A DNA stretch of 64,000 bases from Pseudanabaena sp. PCC 6802 (GCF_000332175.1 NZ_KB235914.1:2786868-2850867); one strand, 5' to 3'. Counted from the stretch's first letter, positions 34,480-44,843 are shown. The notes: generated by a model from the sequence alone, not told the origin. Program-made: numbers and translations.

Positions 34480-35552
34480 ACAGACGACCTCGGAAATCTG
34501 GCTGTAATGTGGCAACCACCCCCCACATCGCTGGTAATTTCTAGCTGTCCCCCCAAAGCAGTAGTCCGTTCTCTCATCCCTTGCAAACCGAACCCAGTTC
34601 TATTTTGAGAGATTTGAAAGCCATTGCCATTATCCTGGAGCGTTAGCAATAGACTGTCTGGGGTTGTTTGGATCGCAATGCTTACCTCTGTTGCCTTGGC
34701 ATGCTTGTAAATGTTAGTTAGCCCTTCCTGGATGATGCGATATAACACCGTATTTATTTGATTGCATAGTGGCTGAGATAGATTGATATGGCACTCTGGC
34801 AACACGCCCGTAGTGTGATGAAACTCTTGAACCAGTTTGGCGATCGCTTCCTCCAGCAACTGACCTTGTAACGGATTCGAGCTAATATCAGATCTGATGT
34901 CAGACACAGACTGGCGTACGGCTTGTAGAGCCTCGGAACCGAGTTGTTTTGCTTCTGTTAAAAAAGCATAGGCTCGTTCCGAGTCATCCTGCCACAAAGC
35001 GATCGCGGTTTCGATTTGAATATTGAGTGCTACCAGCGCGTGGCCTAGGGAGTCATGGATATCGCGGGCAATGCGATTGCGCTCTTCCAAGATCGCCATC
35101 TCCTCAATCCTTTGATTGAGCGATCGCTCCTGTTCTAATGCCTTGAGAAGCTGGGCTTGCAACCTGCGAACGGTTAATTGGTTTTCGATTCTGACCAGGA
35201 CTTCCTCCACTTGAAACGGCTTGGTAATATAGTCCACACCTCCAACTGCAAAGGCATTGACCTTATCAAATACTTCATTCAAAGCACTGATAAAAATGAT
35301 GGGAATCTCTTGGGTATTGGGATTAGCTTTTAAACGCTGGCAGACTTCGTAGCCCGTCATGACGGGCATGTTGATGTCGAGCAGGATCAGATCGGGGGGC
35401 TGAGCCTGTATGCCCATTAATGCTGTGGCACCATTGGTGACGCTTCGCACCTCATATCCCTTCTCTTCCAGCATTGTAGACAAAAGACGCAGGTTATCCG
35501 GCGTGTCGTCAACGATCAGTATGTCTCCCTTAGAGGGTTGACTGTAATTCAT
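34476..35552 (-). CDS. Receiver-HisKA_3 (NarX-like) histidine kinase
   Basis: 358 aa from the ATG at 35552. An N-terminal receiver (ILIVDDTPDNLRLL, Asp59 in LILLDINMPVMTG, Lys in ITKPFQ) is joined by a helical linker to a NarX-type dimerisation domain (EERNRIARDIHDSLGHAL, phospho-acceptor His166). A HATPase_c domain follows with RIIQEGLTNIYKHA (N box), LQDNGNGF (G1) and TGFGLQGMRERT (G2). There is no membrane segment, so it senses a cytosolic signal or acts as a relay through its own receiver. It pairs with the NarL-type regulator next door. Confidence 0.92.
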   Translation of the reverse strand: MNYSQPSKGDILIVDDTPDNLRLLSTMLEEKGYEVRSVTNGATALMGIQAQPPDLILLDINMPVMTGYEVCQRLKANPNTQEIPIIFISALNEVFDKVNAFAVGGVDYITKPFQVEEVLVRIENQLTVRRLQAQLLKALEQERSLNQRIEEMAILEERNRIARDIHDSLGHALVALNIQIETAIALWQDDSERAYAFLTEAKQLGSEALQAVRQSVSDIRSDISSNPLQGQLLEEAIAKLVQEFHHTTGVLPECHINLSQPLCNQINTVLYRIIQEGLTNIYKHAKATEVSIAIQTTPDSLLLTLQDNGNGFQISQNRTGFGLQGMRERTTALGGQLEITSDVGGGCHITARFPRSSV

Positions 35553-35622
35553 AAAGAGCAACCATAAGCCAGTGTTACATCTACATCTAAAGCGATTGTA
35601 CCAAATTTTGAATGCGTACTTG

Positions 35623-35784
35623 CTAGCGATCGCTCCCCAAAGCTAGCAGGCGTGTAGCAACTCCATGCAATTCAGTAGAAGTGGTGGTAGTGGTTTGCTC
35701 AAAATATATTTGAGCTGTCCCAGCAAATATAATTACCGCTGACATGAGCAAAGCGATGGAGAAGCAAGAATCGTATTCTTTCAC
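35623..35784 (-). CDS. Small single-span membrane protein, GTG start
   Basis: 53 aa starting at GTG 35784, where GTGA overlaps the stop of the DUF4278 gene. The product has one hydrophobic helix (CFSIALLMSAVIIFAGTAQI), then FEQTTTTTSTELHG and a short tail ending LLALGSDR. It is too short for routine gene finders, but the stop/start overlap, hydrophobic pattern and lack of any other gene in this interval support it. The function is unknown. It lies between DUF4278 and the NarX-like kinase, all transcribed leftward. Confidence 0.5.
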   Translation of the reverse strand: MKEYDSCFSIALLMSAVIIFAGTAQIYFEQTTTTTSTELHGVATRLLALGSDR

Positions 35785-36104
35785 GATTTGCCTCCTACGG
35801 GTAAAAGTGCATCTGGCGCTGTCTTCTCCAGATTAATCCGCGTAGATTTTACCGATTGGGGCGGTACCGTAATTTCTCCTTGGGCACTTCTGCTAGCAAA
35901 GTAATTCACTCCCCGATAGGTTAATTGATGGGATTCTACCGACACGGCAACTCGTTCGGATTGGACAATAGGATCGACTCGATAGGGAATCCCGCGATAA
36001 CTTAGTTCGCAAGCTGACTTGAGGTGCTCTCCCAGTTGTTTTAGCTGACTGAAAAGTTCGTAGAAACTGCGATCGTATGTAATGCCACGATAGATAAGTT
36101 GCAT
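35781..36104 (-). CDS. DUF4278 protein
   Basis: 107 aa from the ATG at 36104; upstream in-frame starts add unrelated sequence. DUF4278 proteins carry the motif (M)xLxYRGxxY, seen here three times: MQLIYRGITYDR, CELSYRGIPYRV and HQLTYRGVNYFA. The family is common in cyanobacteria and often appears among stress- or light-responsive genes; the molecular role is unknown. A 43-bp conserved element lies 130 bp upstream. Confidence 0.85.
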   Translation of the reverse strand: MQLIYRGITYDRSFYELFSQLKQLGEHLKSACELSYRGIPYRVDPIVQSERVAVSVESHQLTYRGVNYFASRSAQGEITVPPQSVKSTRINLEKTAPDALLPVGGKS

Positions 36105-36233
36105 TGTTTTAATCCTTGAAAGTATCAATTTGTGTGAAGTAAAGTAGAAGATTTTTCCCTGAATGAGGTTTTGAGGGTTCCCTCTCTTCGACAGTTTTAA
36201 TTTATAGGAAATACCAGATCTGTCGCATCTGAT

Positions 36234-36276
36234 AAATGTCATTGCCTAACCATTACATTTGTCACGACTCTATGCA
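36234..36276. promoter_or_regulatory. Shared 43-bp upstream element, copy A
   Basis: It shares 33 of 43 positions with 36913-36955 in the same orientation. The invariant parts are AAATGTCAT, TTACATTTGTCA, then GAC and TATGCA. The half-motif TGTCA occurs twice in each copy, 20 bases apart. It lies 130-172 bp upstream of the DUF4278 start. It could be a response-regulator binding site or a repeat remnant. Confidence 0.45.
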
Positions 36277-36360
36277 GCGATCGGCGATCGCAGACTACCC
36301 TATAGTGGAATGGCACTGAAATGGCTTATCGACAAGGATTCAACCTGTTTTTAGAGGTTT

Positions 36361-36474
36361 TATAGCGGTTTTCAGATCGGAAGAGGTAGGGGGTTTGGGG
36401 GCAAAGCCCCCAAGAAGGGATGGAACCCCTTCACCCCGATCGATAAAACCCGTTCTCAATTGCAAAGCGCTATA
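36361..36474. repeat. MITE family A, copy 3 (114 bp)
   Basis: TATAGCGGTTTTCAGATCGG to TCAATTGCAAAGCGCTATA, with the interior hairpin GGGGGCAAAGCCCCC and GGAACCCCTTCACCCC. It lies between copy A of the 43-bp element and the small membrane protein gene. Confidence 0.8.
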
Positions 36475-36480
36475 GCTCTT

Positions 36481-36504
36481 AGCCTTGAAATTGATTTCAA
36501 GGCT
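36481..36504. repeat. Palindrome, copy 2
   Basis: Arms AGCCTTGAAAT and ATTTCAAGGCT, as at 12792-12815 with one central change. It ends one base from the stop codon of the small membrane protein gene (36506), so it may serve as its terminator hairpin. Confidence 0.5.
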
Positions 36505-36505
36505 C

Positions 36506-36736
36506 TTATTTCAGTACCATTTGAGACTGCTGTAAGCTTCTGCGGGGGGTACTCAGGAGGACTACAGAGATGCTTGCCCCCCAAACTCCTGGAAATAATT
36601 GCGGCTTGAGAAGGAATTCGCCGTAGTCGGCAATGTTATCTAGCCCTGCAAGGTTGAGGACGATTTCGACAATTGCCCAGCCAGCTATTTTGAGTAGTAG
36701 GACTTTCCAGTAACCATTCATTTCCTTGGTCTCCAC
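36506..36736 (-). CDS. Small conserved membrane protein
   Basis: 76 aa from a GTG at 36736, which has AGAGGA five bases upstream; the ATG at 36721 (71 aa) is the alternative. One hydrophobic segment (WKVLLLKIAGWAIVEIVLNLAG) is followed by LDNIADYGEFLLKPQLFPGVWG and a second short hydrophobic stretch, in overlapping pieces. I do not recognise a named family. MITE copy 4 lies 20 bp upstream, between the gene and whatever promoter it once had. Confidence 0.6.
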   Translation of the reverse strand: METKEMNGYWKVLLLKIAGWAIVEIVLNLAGLDNIADYGEFLLKPQLFPGVWGASISVVLLSTPRRSLQQSQMVLK

Positions 36737-36756
36737 GCATATCCTCTTTCACCCGA

Positions 36757-36873
36757 TATAGCGTTTTTCAATTGAGAACAGGTTTTATCGATCGGGGTGA
36801 AGGGGTAGAACCATTCCCTTCTTTTGGGAAGTGCCCCACCCCTCTTGCTCTTTCCGAGCTGAAAACCGCTATA
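36757..36873. repeat. MITE family A, copy 4 (117 bp)
   Basis: TATAGCGTTTTTCAATTGAG to GAGCTGAAAACCGCTATA. The interior is diverged (CCCTTCTTTTGGGAAG in place of the GGGGGCAACGCCCCC hairpin). Confidence 0.8.
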
Positions 36874-36912
36874 GCATTACTTTATGGAAAGAGGGTTTCA
36901 AAAACATCATAT

Positions 36913-36955
36913 AAATGTCATGGTTTGCTCGTTACATTTGTCATGACATTATGCA
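36913..36955. promoter_or_regulatory. Shared 43-bp upstream element, copy B
   Basis: Second copy of the element at 36234-36276 (AAATGTCATGG, TTACATTTGTCATGAC, TATGCA). It lies about 200 bp upstream of the cytochrome c peroxidase/hybrid kinase operon. The inner TGTCATGACA is palindromic in this copy, as expected for a dimeric regulator. Confidence 0.45.
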
Positions 36956-37158
36956 TTTGTTATTTTGCTTGTTAAAGCCAAGCTGCTATCCTTGCTGGGG
37001 CAAGAACTACCAAGATATTGCCTCGTTCGCCCAAATTCTATTAGACTGAAATAGGGTGATATGGCTTTTCAGCACATGACCAGATCGCTAGTTGCCTTTA
37101 AAGTCTTAACTATTGCGATCTAATTACCTACCCTATCATCCAGGGAGAGACGTTGAAT

Positions 37159-38199
37159 ATGGGCTTCTTGTTTGCGCAACGACGAGTTAGGCAGTGGCTT
37201 TACCCGATTGCTTTAATTGCGATCGCCTTCCTGGTTGCGATCGGCTGCCAGCAATTCCAAATTCCTCAGCCATCGCAACCGCAAATCTTGGAATCGGGAA
37301 TAGTAAGTCAGTCGAAGGAAGCAATTCAGCCAATTCCATTGGAGATTGCCTTGGATCGCAACAAGGTTGGTTTGGGAGAGAAACTATTTGGAGATATCCG
37401 TCTCTCTGGCGATCGCCAGGTTTCCTGCCTTAGCTGTCACAATCTGGGTATGGGTGGAGTCGATCGCCGCACTCATTCTGTTGGCGTAAACGGAGCAATT
37501 GGAGAAGTTAACACTCCGACCGTGTTTAATGTTCGTTATAATTTCTATTTCAATTGGAATGGCAAGTTTGAGAATTTAACGGATCATCTCGAAGCACTCA
37601 TGACAAGCCCAAAGGTAATGGGTACGCAATGGGAAGCCTCGATCCGCGCGCTGCAACAAGACCCGGAGTACGTTCGAGGATTTACCCAGATTTACCCAGA
37701 TGGCTTGACACCAAATAATATCAAAGATGCGATCGTTACCTACGAACAGTCCCTCTTTACGCCTAATTCTCGCTTCGACCAATTTTTGCGGGGGAACAAA
37801 CAAGCGCTGACAGCCTCAGAACAGGAGGGATACCAGCTATTTAAAGCCTATGGGTGTGCGAACTGTCATCAGGGAGCGAACGTGGGTGGTAATATGTTTG
37901 CACGCTTCGGTAACTTGGGAGACTATTTCGCCGATCGAGGGAACCTTACCCAAGCCGATCTAGGTCGCTTCAACGTAACTCAGGATCGAGCAGATCGATT
38001 TGTGTTTCGCGTGCCCAGTCTTCGCAATGTGGCAATTACCCCACCCTATTTTCACGATGGGTCGGTTAAAACACTGGAGGAAGCGATCGCGATTATGGCG
38101 AAATATCAACTCGGGCGATCTCTTCCTCAAGAGAAGATCGCCCCGATCGCCCAGTTTCTACACGCGCTCACCGGAGAATATCGAGGACAGAAGCTATGA
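37159..38199 (+). CDS. Di-haem cytochrome c peroxidase / MauG-family protein
   Basis: 346 aa from the ATG at 37159; a TTG two codons earlier sits nearer the GGGAGAG ribosome binding site and is possible. A membrane segment ends in a lipobox (LVAIGC), so it is probably a periplasmic lipoprotein. There are two c-type haem sites: [15 protein letters not shown] and [13 protein letters not shown]. Family residues in [19 protein letters not shown] and [20 protein letters not shown] are present. The enzyme reduces H2O2 or, in MauG relatives, oxidises a protein substrate. The stop overlaps the start of the hybrid kinase (ATGA), suggesting a shared redox-sensing role. Confidence 0.9.
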   Translation: MGFLFAQRRVRQWLYPIALIAIAFLVAIGCQQFQIPQPSQPQILESGIVSQSKEAIQPIPLEIALDRNKVGLGEKLFGDIRLSGDRQVSCLSCHNLGMGGVDRRTHSVGVNGAIGEVNTPTVFNVRYNFYFNWNGKFENLTDHLEALMTSPKVMGTQWEASIRALQQDPEYVRGFTQIYPDGLTPNNIKDAIVTYEQSLFTPNSRFDQFLRGNKQALTASEQEGYQLFKAYGCANCHQGANVGGNMFARFGNLGDYFADRGNLTQADLGRFNVTQDRADRFVFRVPSLRNVAITPPYFHDGSVKTLEEAIAIMAKYQLGRSLPQEKIAPIAQFLHALTGEYRGQKL

Positions 38200-41100
38200 A
38201 GTTTAACCTCTTCAACAGAATTCTAGCCGCACGCAGATCCTATGCTGGTGACAAGTCAGATCGAGCCCGTCGTTTTCCCAAGATTGTCTCCAGGGTAGGT
38301 GGTTATGCGCTCCTCACAGGTGTGACAGTACTGGCAATCTTGCTGTGGGTTTGGGCAAGAGCGATTGATTTTGAGCAGCACAATCGTTTTACAGCAAACC
38401 TGCGACGGATGAAAGAACTGGATGCTCGTATCAACCTGAATGTCTTGCAGGTAAGAGATGGTCTGCTTACCTACCAAGATCCGATAGTCAGCGATCTCGC
38501 AGAGCTGAAGTCATTACAAGCCAATCTGAAGCAGATCCCTAGCTTTATCGATCTCGCGGGCCGCGATGAACTGAACCAACTGCAGCAAGCATATCTAGCG
38601 GTTTGGCAAGAAAAGGAACGCAATATTCAGAGATTTCAAACGCAAAACGCGGTACGGAGAAACTCGCTCGTCTATTTCCCAATTGCGATCGCCGATCTGG
38701 TAGGCCAAAAGACAACCGATCTAGTTCTAGCAGCGCATTTAAATGCATTACTCCGACAAGTTCTGTTATTTAACCTCACCAACGATGCGGCGATCGTGCC
38801 GCAGATCGATCGTGAGATGCAACAAATCCTGAGAAGCGACAGCCCAATTGCGAATCGAGCGGACGTGAAGACGGCGATCGCCCATGCCAGGATTATTCTG
38901 AATAGCGATCCAGAGGTCAACGAGCTGGTTAAAACGATTCTGTCATTACCTACGTTCCAACGCAGCGAAAACCTGTTTCGAGCTTACGATGGTTATTACA
39001 ACAAAGCACTCGATCGCGCGCAAACCTATCGGCTCAGCCTTTATCTGCTATCCATTGTTGTTCTAATTGGAATTGCGATCTCAATTATTTACAGGATCAG
39101 AGCCTATGCGTTAGCTGCAAAGGAAGCGGAAGAAAAATACCGCAATATTTTTGAGAACTCTGTTGCAGGGATATTCCAAACCACCCCCGATGGGCATTAT
39201 CTAGGTGCTAACCCCATGCTGGCTAGCATTTACGGCTATGACTCTATTGAAGCACTCAGCCAAAACTTGACCGACATCGAGCATCAACTCTATGTTTCGC
39301 CAGAGCGCCGCCGAGAGTTCGTCGATCTGATGCAGAAACATGAAGCAATCGTAGACTTTGAATCTCAGATTTACCGTAGAGATGGTTCGGTTGTTTGGAT
39401 TTCAGAGAACGCGCGTTCGGTGCGCGATCGCGATGGCAATTTGCTGTATTACGAAGGTTCAGTCACGGATATTACCGCACGCAAACTAGCAGAGGAAGCC
39501 CTACAAAAATCTGAAGCGGAATTGAGACTGTTGTTTGCCGCCATGACTGACATCGTAATTATCTTTGACGCGGAGGGTCGCTACTTAAAGTCGATCGGAA
39601 CTCAGCTTACCGACTATAGACCTGGTATCAATCCAATCGGCCATACGGTTCGCGAAATCTTGTCAAGCGATCTGGCGGAGCAGTTTATCAATGCAATTGG
39701 ACAAGCACTGCAGTTGCGATCGGGAACTGACGATTCTGTAGGCGATCGCGCCAAAACCGCTGCCGAACGCCACAGCATTAGCGTAGAATACAGCTTACCG
39801 ATTCATGGTCAAAAAACGTGTTTTTCAGCTAGCGTTTCGCCCCTATCAGAGAATACGGTTCTCTGGGTTGCTCGCAACATCAGCGATCGCAAGCAGTTAG
39901 AAGAGGAACTGCAACAAAATGAAAAGCAGATGCGGGCACTTCTAGATGCCATTCCCGATCGGATGTTTCGCCATCGCCTCGATGGCACCTATCTAGACTA
40001 CAAGGCTAGACAAGACGATCTGATGTTTCCAATAGAGGTATCGCTCGGAACCAAACTAAGCGATTTACCTCTTCCTGAAACAGTTGTCCAAAATCTGTTA
40101 GAGAGGTTCCGGCTTGCGGTTGATAGTGGCGAACTGCAAACTTACGAACACGAGCTAGTCAGACCCAATGGGACATATTACTATGAGGCAAGGATCGTGA
40201 AGAGCGGAGCAGATGAAGTTGTCTGTATCGTGCGCGATATTACCGCACGCAAGCGAGCAGAGGAAGCTTTGCAAGAGGCTATGAAAGCAGCAGAAGTTGC
40301 AAATCTCGCTAAAAGTAGGTTTCTTTCCAATATGAGTCACGAACTGCGAACTCCCCTTAACGTCATCCTGGGCTTTACTCAGCTAATGACGCGTAACACC
40401 ACGCTGACAGGGCAGCAACAGGAGTATATGGATACTATTAACCGCAGCGGCGAACACCTGTTGAGATTGATTAATGACGTGCTGGAAATCTCTAAAATCG
40501 AAGCGGGAAAGATAGCCCTCAATGAAAGTAGTTTCGATCTCTACGCTCTGATGAGCTGGTTGCAGCAGATGCTGCGATTAAAAGCTGAATCTAAAGGACT
40601 GCAACTAATTTTCGATCTGGCAACCGACTTGCCTCGCTGCGTTTGTACGGATGAGAGCAAGCTGAGTCAGATTCTCATGAACCTGTTAAGTAATGCTATT
40701 AAATTTACGCAGAAAGGCAGCGTGACGCTACGCGCCAGTTCTCCTCGCTCACCGATTTTGCACTTTGAAATCGCAGATACGGGGCCTGGTATTGATGCCA
40801 CTGAAATAGATGCGATATTTGAACCATTTGTGCAAACAGAAATTGGCCGCAACTCCCATGAGGGAACTGGGTTGGGCTTACCCATTAGTAGGGAATTCAT
40901 TCGCCTTATGGGTGGAGAAATCGCAGTTGATAGTAAATTAGGTCAAGGTACCACTTTCAAGTTCGACATTCAGACAGCGCTAGTTCAGGAGAATTACGTT
41001 CAGACCCTCCAACCAAGTCGTCAAGTTATTGGGTTGGAAGCCGGACAACCACTCTATCGCATCCTGGTTGCAGAGGACAAATTGGAAAATCGTCATTTTC

Positions 41101-41711
41101 TAGTAGAGATACTCCGACCTGTGGGCTTTGAGGTGCGGGAAGCGACTAACGGCAAGGAAGCAATATCGCTCTGGCAAACCTGGACTCCTCATTTGATCTG
41201 GATGGATATGCAAATGCCGGTAATGGACGGTCACGAAGCAACCAGACAAATTAAAGCATCTGGCAGTCAGGCACCCATAATCATTGCCATAACTGGGAGC
41301 GCGTTTGAAAAGGATCGCATGGCAGCTCTATCCGCAGGCTGCGACGACTTCGTGCGCAAGCCGGTAAGAGCAGAAATAATTTTTGATAAAATGGCCGAAC
41401 ACCTCGGCATTCGTTACGTTTATAGTTCCAGACAATCGAGTAGCGATGTTACCGGAAACTTACAAGAGACCAGATCGCAGCTTAGTCCTAGCGAACTCAA
41501 GCAAGCATTGGCGGCGATGCCGACTGATTGGGTGGAGAAATTATCCCATGCAGCGATTAGAGTCAATGCCAAGCAAATTCTCGAATTAATTGCTCAAATG
41601 CCCCAACCCAGCGATCACCTGGCTAGTGCACTCGCTCACCTAGTTAATAACTATCGCTTTGAAGAAATTATCTCATCAACTCAACAACAGAACGCTAACT
41701 TCATGCTCTAG
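38196..41711 (+). CDS. DAHL-PAS hybrid sensor histidine kinase
   Basis: 1171 aa. TM1 (residues about 36-56) and TM2 (about 281-300) bound a helical extracytoplasmic region with the DAHL-like pattern ([20 protein letters not shown]). Three PAS domains follow (about 310-430, 435-570, 575-695), the first two linked by [12 protein letters not shown]. The HisKA domain has His715 in [15 protein letters not shown], and the HATPase has [24 protein letters not shown] and [12 protein letters not shown] receiver has Asp1004 in [11 protein letters not shown]. The helical tail after the receiver may be a cryptic phosphotransfer module without an obvious His. With the upstream peroxidase it probably senses a periplasmic redox ligand. 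No separate output regulator is encoded downstream. Confidence 0.92.
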   Translation: MKFNLFNRILAARRSYAGDKSDRARRFPKIVSRVGGYALLTGVTVLAILLWVWARAIDFEQHNRFTANLRRMKELDARINLNVLQVRDGLLTYQDPIVSDLAELKSLQANLKQIPSFIDLAGRDELNQLQQAYLAVWQEKERNIQRFQTQNAVRRNSLVYFPIAIADLVGQKTTDLVLAAHLNALLRQVLLFNLTNDAAIVPQIDREMQQILRSDSPIANRADVKTAIAHARIILNSDPEVNELVKTILSLPTFQRSENLFRAYDGYYNKALDRAQTYRLSLYLLSIVVLIGIAISIIYRIRAYALAAKEAEEKYRNIFENSVAGIFQTTPDGHYLGANPMLASIYGYDSIEALSQNLTDIEHQLYVSPERRREFVDLMQKHEAIVDFESQIYRRDGSVVWISENARSVRDRDGNLLYYEGSVTDITARKLAEEALQKSEAELRLLFAAMTDIVIIFDAEGRYLKSIGTQLTDYRPGINPIGHTVREILSSDLAEQFINAIGQALQLRSGTDDSVGDRAKTAAERHSISVEYSLPIHGQKTCFSASVSPLSENTVLWVARNISDRKQLEEELQQNEKQMRALLDAIPDRMFRHRLDGTYLDYKARQDDLMFPIEVSLGTKLSDLPLPETVVQNLLERFRLAVDSGELQTYEHELVRPNGTYYYEARIVKSGADEVVCIVRDITARKRAEEALQEAMKAAEVANLAKSRFLSNMSHELRTPLNVILGFTQLMTRNTTLTGQQQEYMDTINRSGEHLLRLINDVLEISKIEAGKIALNESSFDLYALMSWLQQMLRLKAESKGLQLIFDLATDLPRCVCTDESKLSQILMNLLSNAIKFTQKGSVTLRASSPRSPILHFEIADTGPGIDATEIDAIFEPFVQTEIGRNSHEGTGLGLPISREFIRLMGGEIAVDSKLGQGTTFKFDIQTALVQENYVQTLQPSRQVIGLEAGQPLYRILVAEDKLENRHFLVEILRPVGFEVREATNGKEAISLWQTWTPHLIWMDMQMPVMDGHEATRQIKASGSQAPIIIAITGSAFEKDRMAALSAGCDDFVRKPVRAEIIFDKMAEHLGIRYVYSSRQSSSDVTGNLQETRSQLSPSELKQALAAMPTDWVEKLSHAAIRVNAKQILELIAQMPQPSDHLASALAHLVNNYRFEEIISSTQQQNANFML

Positions 41712-41776
41712 TAAATTGCAGAGTTGTTTGCATGCCGTCCTGTCTTTTCCAGGCTCTTTGAATTACAATATAACGA

Positions 41777-41889
41777 TATAGCGGTTTTCAGATCGGAAAG
41801 AGTAGGGGGGGTGGGGGCATTGCCCCCAAGAAGGGATTCCACCCCTTCACCCCAAAAATAAAACCCGTTCTCAAGCGAAAACCGCTATA
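41777..41889. repeat. MITE family A, copy 5 (113 bp)
   Basis: TATAGCGGTTTTCAGATCGG to AAGCGAAAACCGCTATA, with the interior GGGGGCATTGCCCCC and CCACCCCTTCACCCC. It lies between the kinase and the ABC-F gene. Confidence 0.8.
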
Positions 41890-41931
41890 GACAAGTTCTT
41901 TTGAAATTCCTGAATCTATTTAGCAAAACCC

Positions 41932-43914
41932 ATGAGCATTTTTACACTGCAATCGGTCAAGAAAGATTTTGGGATTAAAGAAATTCTCAAGGATGCCAAT
42001 TTTAGCATTGATGCCACCGATAAAGTCGGTCTAATCGGCAGGAACGGATCGGGAAAGTCTACGTTACTGAAAATAATTGCGGGTTTAGAACCAATCGACG
42101 AGGGACAAATTTTAGTCAACTCTGGTGCCAAGATCGTCTATCTTCCCCAACAGCCCGATTTAGATGAAAATAGCACGGCGATCGAGCAAGTGTTTGCTAA
42201 CAGCGGCGATCGCATGGCACTGGTACGCGAGTACGAAGATTTATCTGAGAAATTAGCTCGCGTTCAGGCAGAAACCAGCCAGGATTCTAACAGTCATCAG
42301 CAAAACCAGCAGATTATGGTTCGACTATCCGAGGTGATGCATCAAATGGATGTTACTGAAGCGTGGGAATTAGAAACGCAAGCCAAGATTATCCTCACTA
42401 AGCTAGGTATTAGCGATTTTGATGCCAAAGTTGCAAATCTCTCCGGCGGCTATCGCAAGCGCATAGCCTTAGCAGCAGCACTCCTGTCCGAACCCGATGT
42501 CCTGCTGATGGACGAACCGACAAACCATCTCGATGCTGAGTCGGTGGAATGGCTGCAAAGTTATCTGAATCGCTATCGAGGAGCGTTATTACTAATCACC
42601 CACGATCGCTATTTTCTCGATTGCGTCACGAATCGCATTCTAGAAATTGATGGTGGGGAACTGTTCGCCTATTCTGGAAATTATTCCTACTACCTGGAGA
42701 AAAAAGCACTGGCGGAGGAATCTGAAGCCAGCAGTCAGCGCAAGCATCAAGGTGTTTTGCGCAAGGAGTTGGAATGGCTCAAGCGCGGCCCTAAAGCGCG
42801 CAGTACTAAGCAGAAAGCGAGGATCGATCGCATTCGAGCGATGCAGGCACAGCAATTTCGCACAGCACAGGGGAAGGTGGACATTTCCACTGCCGGTCGC
42901 CGGATTGGGAAAAAGGTAATCGAAGTCAATAATATTTCTAAGGGATATGGCGATCGCGTTTTAGTTCGAGACTTTTCGTATATTTTTAGTCCAGAGGATC
43001 GCGTTGGGATTATTGGTAGCAATGGTGTTGGTAAATCCACTCTGATTAATACGATTATCGGTAAAGTGGAGCCGGACAGCGGCACAGTTGAGATTGGCTC
43101 CACAATTCACATCGGCTATTTTGACCAGCATTCCGAAGATTTAATGGATGCTCTGAATCAGGAGCAACGTGTAATTGATTACATCAAGGAAGTGGGAGAG
43201 CTTGTAAAAACTGCGGATGGGACTCAGATTACTGCCTCGCAAATGCTGGAGCGTTTTTTGTTTAATGGCAATCAACAGTATGCACCTATTCATAAGCTAT
43301 CAGGTGGGGAAAAGCGGCGCTTGTTCTTGCTGCGCGTTCTGATGAGCGAGCCAAACGTCCTGATTCTGGACGAGCCAACTAACGACCTTGACATCCAAAC
43401 TCTTACAGTATTGGAAGATTATCTAGAAGACTTTAACGGTTGTGCGATCGTAGTTTCCCACGATCGCTATTTCCTAGATCGCGCGGTAGAGACCATCTTT
43501 GCCTTTGAGCCGGACGGAAATATACGTCAGTATCCAGGCAACTACTCTGTTTACCTGGATTACCAAAAAGCGAAGGAGGAAGCAGCAAGTCAGGATAGCA
43601 GCAATCTCAAAAACTCTAACAATAAATCCAGTTCGTCCAGCCCACAAAAGGATTCAGAACAATCGTCAGAAACATCCAAACCCGCATCCAGTAAACCGCG
43701 CAAATTATCTTTCAAAGAGAAGCGAGAACTGGAAGCCCTAGAAATCCAAATTCCTGAAATGGAAGCAGAGAAAGCTCAAATTGAGGCTACGCTTTACAAA
43801 AATCCTCCATCTGGCTTTAGCGAAGTGCAAAAGTTGTCAGAACGATTGGCAGAGCTGACGGCTGCGATCGAATCCAGCACTGAGCGCTGGCTGGAACTAG
43901 CTGAATTGAGCTAG
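41932..43914 (+). CDS. ABC-F family ATPase
   Basis: 660 aa, two tandem ABC domains and no membrane part. Domain 1: Walker A GLIGRNGSGKSTLLK, signature NLSGGYRKRIALA, Walker B VLLMDEPTNHLD. Domain 2: Walker A GIIGSNGVGKSTLI, signature KLSGGEKRRLFLL, Walker B VLILDEPTNDLD. The inter-domain linker (LRKELEWLKRGPKARSTKQKAR) is the P-site interaction motif, and the C-terminus ends in a Ser/Lys-rich linker plus coiled coil (EKRELEALEIQIPEMEAEKA). This is the Uup type, which acts on ribosomes. Confidence 0.94.
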   Translation: MSIFTLQSVKKDFGIKEILKDANFSIDATDKVGLIGRNGSGKSTLLKIIAGLEPIDEGQILVNSGAKIVYLPQQPDLDENSTAIEQVFANSGDRMALVREYEDLSEKLARVQAETSQDSNSHQQNQQIMVRLSEVMHQMDVTEAWELETQAKIILTKLGISDFDAKVANLSGGYRKRIALAAALLSEPDVLLMDEPTNHLDAESVEWLQSYLNRYRGALLLITHDRYFLDCVTNRILEIDGGELFAYSGNYSYYLEKKALAEESEASSQRKHQGVLRKELEWLKRGPKARSTKQKARIDRIRAMQAQQFRTAQGKVDISTAGRRIGKKVIEVNNISKGYGDRVLVRDFSYIFSPEDRVGIIGSNGVGKSTLINTIIGKVEPDSGTVEIGSTIHIGYFDQHSEDLMDALNQEQRVIDYIKEVGELVKTADGTQITASQMLERFLFNGNQQYAPIHKLSGGEKRRLFLLRVLMSEPNVLILDEPTNDLDIQTLTVLEDYLEDFNGCAIVVSHDRYFLDRAVETIFAFEPDGNIRQYPGNYSVYLDYQKAKEEAASQDSSNLKNSNNKSSSSSPQKDSEQSSETSKPASSKPRKLSFKEKRELEALEIQIPEMEAEKAQIEATLYKNPPSGFSEVQKLSERLAELTAAIESSTERWLELAELS

Positions 43915-43968
43915 GATAGAGTATATAGCGCTTTTCAATTGAGAAAGGGTTTAGTTTATGGGGTCTTA

Positions 43969-44843
43969 GAACCCATTTAGGAAGTCGCAGTTGCCAGATT
44001 TCTTAGCATTTTGCGGATTAAAGCCAAGTAAATAAACGATTCAGACATTTGCTCATAAAATTCATAATCCTTGCTTAGTCTACGACAATTACCTAACCAA
44101 GCAAAGGTTCGCTCTACCACCCAACGCTTTGACTCCACTACAAAACCTTTCTGATTGTCTGCCCGTTTGCTAACTTCCCAAAGCCATCCGAAGTTGTCGT
44201 TGACCCATTGTGTGATTTCATCACCAGAGAATCCAGCATCAACCAGAATTTTCTCTAATCGTGGTAATGGAGATGTGAGATTCTGTAACAACTGCTTAGC
44301 TCCTGCTCTTTCACCGATGTTAGCTGCACACACCAACACCTTTACAACTAAGCCCAAGGTGTCAACCATAGCGAAGCGTTTTCTGCCCTTGATTTGCTTA
44401 CCGCCATCAAAACCTCGACTGCCCGCACTTTCTGTTGTCTTCACACTCTGGCTATCGATACTCACCAAGCTTGGGGTCGCCTCTTTACTAACCTTTTCCC
44501 TAAATTGTTGGCTCAATTTGCGATTAATCTCCTCCAGTAGCCCAGTTCTTTCCCACCTTTGCCAGTAGAAATAGACCGTTGAGTAAGGCGGAAAGTCATG
44601 GGGTAGATTCTGCCATGTACAACCATTTTTGAGTATATAGAAAATGGCATTCAGTAACTCTCGCATATTTGTTTTGGGTGGCCTACCCCATTTTGATGGT
44701 TTGGGTAGCATGGGTGCGATAATTTCCCATTCTTGGTTGGATAAATCGGTATTATAGGATCGGCGCATCTCTTCAGGTTTATACTAGACTTCATCAGTAT
44801 TTATACCTGCTTTTGGTGCGCCTTTTACTTCCTAAATGGCTTC
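43969..44843 (-). mobile_element. IS5-type element, 875 bp, copy 2 (inside a MITE)
   Basis: Same ends and length as copy 1. The target duplication is TTA (43966-43968 and 44844-44846). Both insertions put the same orientation of the element against the plus-strand neighbours. Confidence 0.92.
43977..44768 (-). CDS. IS5 family transposase (copy 2)
   Basis: 263 aa, identical to the product at 26377-27168, including all DDE residues. Identity of two copies 17 kb apart indicates recent movement. Confidence 0.93.
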   Translation of the reverse strand: MRRSYNTDLSNQEWEIIAPMLPKPSKWGRPPKTNMRELLNAIFYILKNGCTWQNLPHDFPPYSTVYFYWQRWERTGLLEEINRKLSQQFREKVSKEATPSLVSIDSQSVKTTESAGSRGFDGGKQIKGRKRFAMVDTLGLVVKVLVCAANIGERAGAKQLLQNLTSPLPRLEKILVDAGFSGDEITQWVNDNFGWLWEVSKRADNQKGFVVESKRWVVERTFAWLGNCRRLSKDYEFYEQMSESFIYLALIRKMLRNLATATS

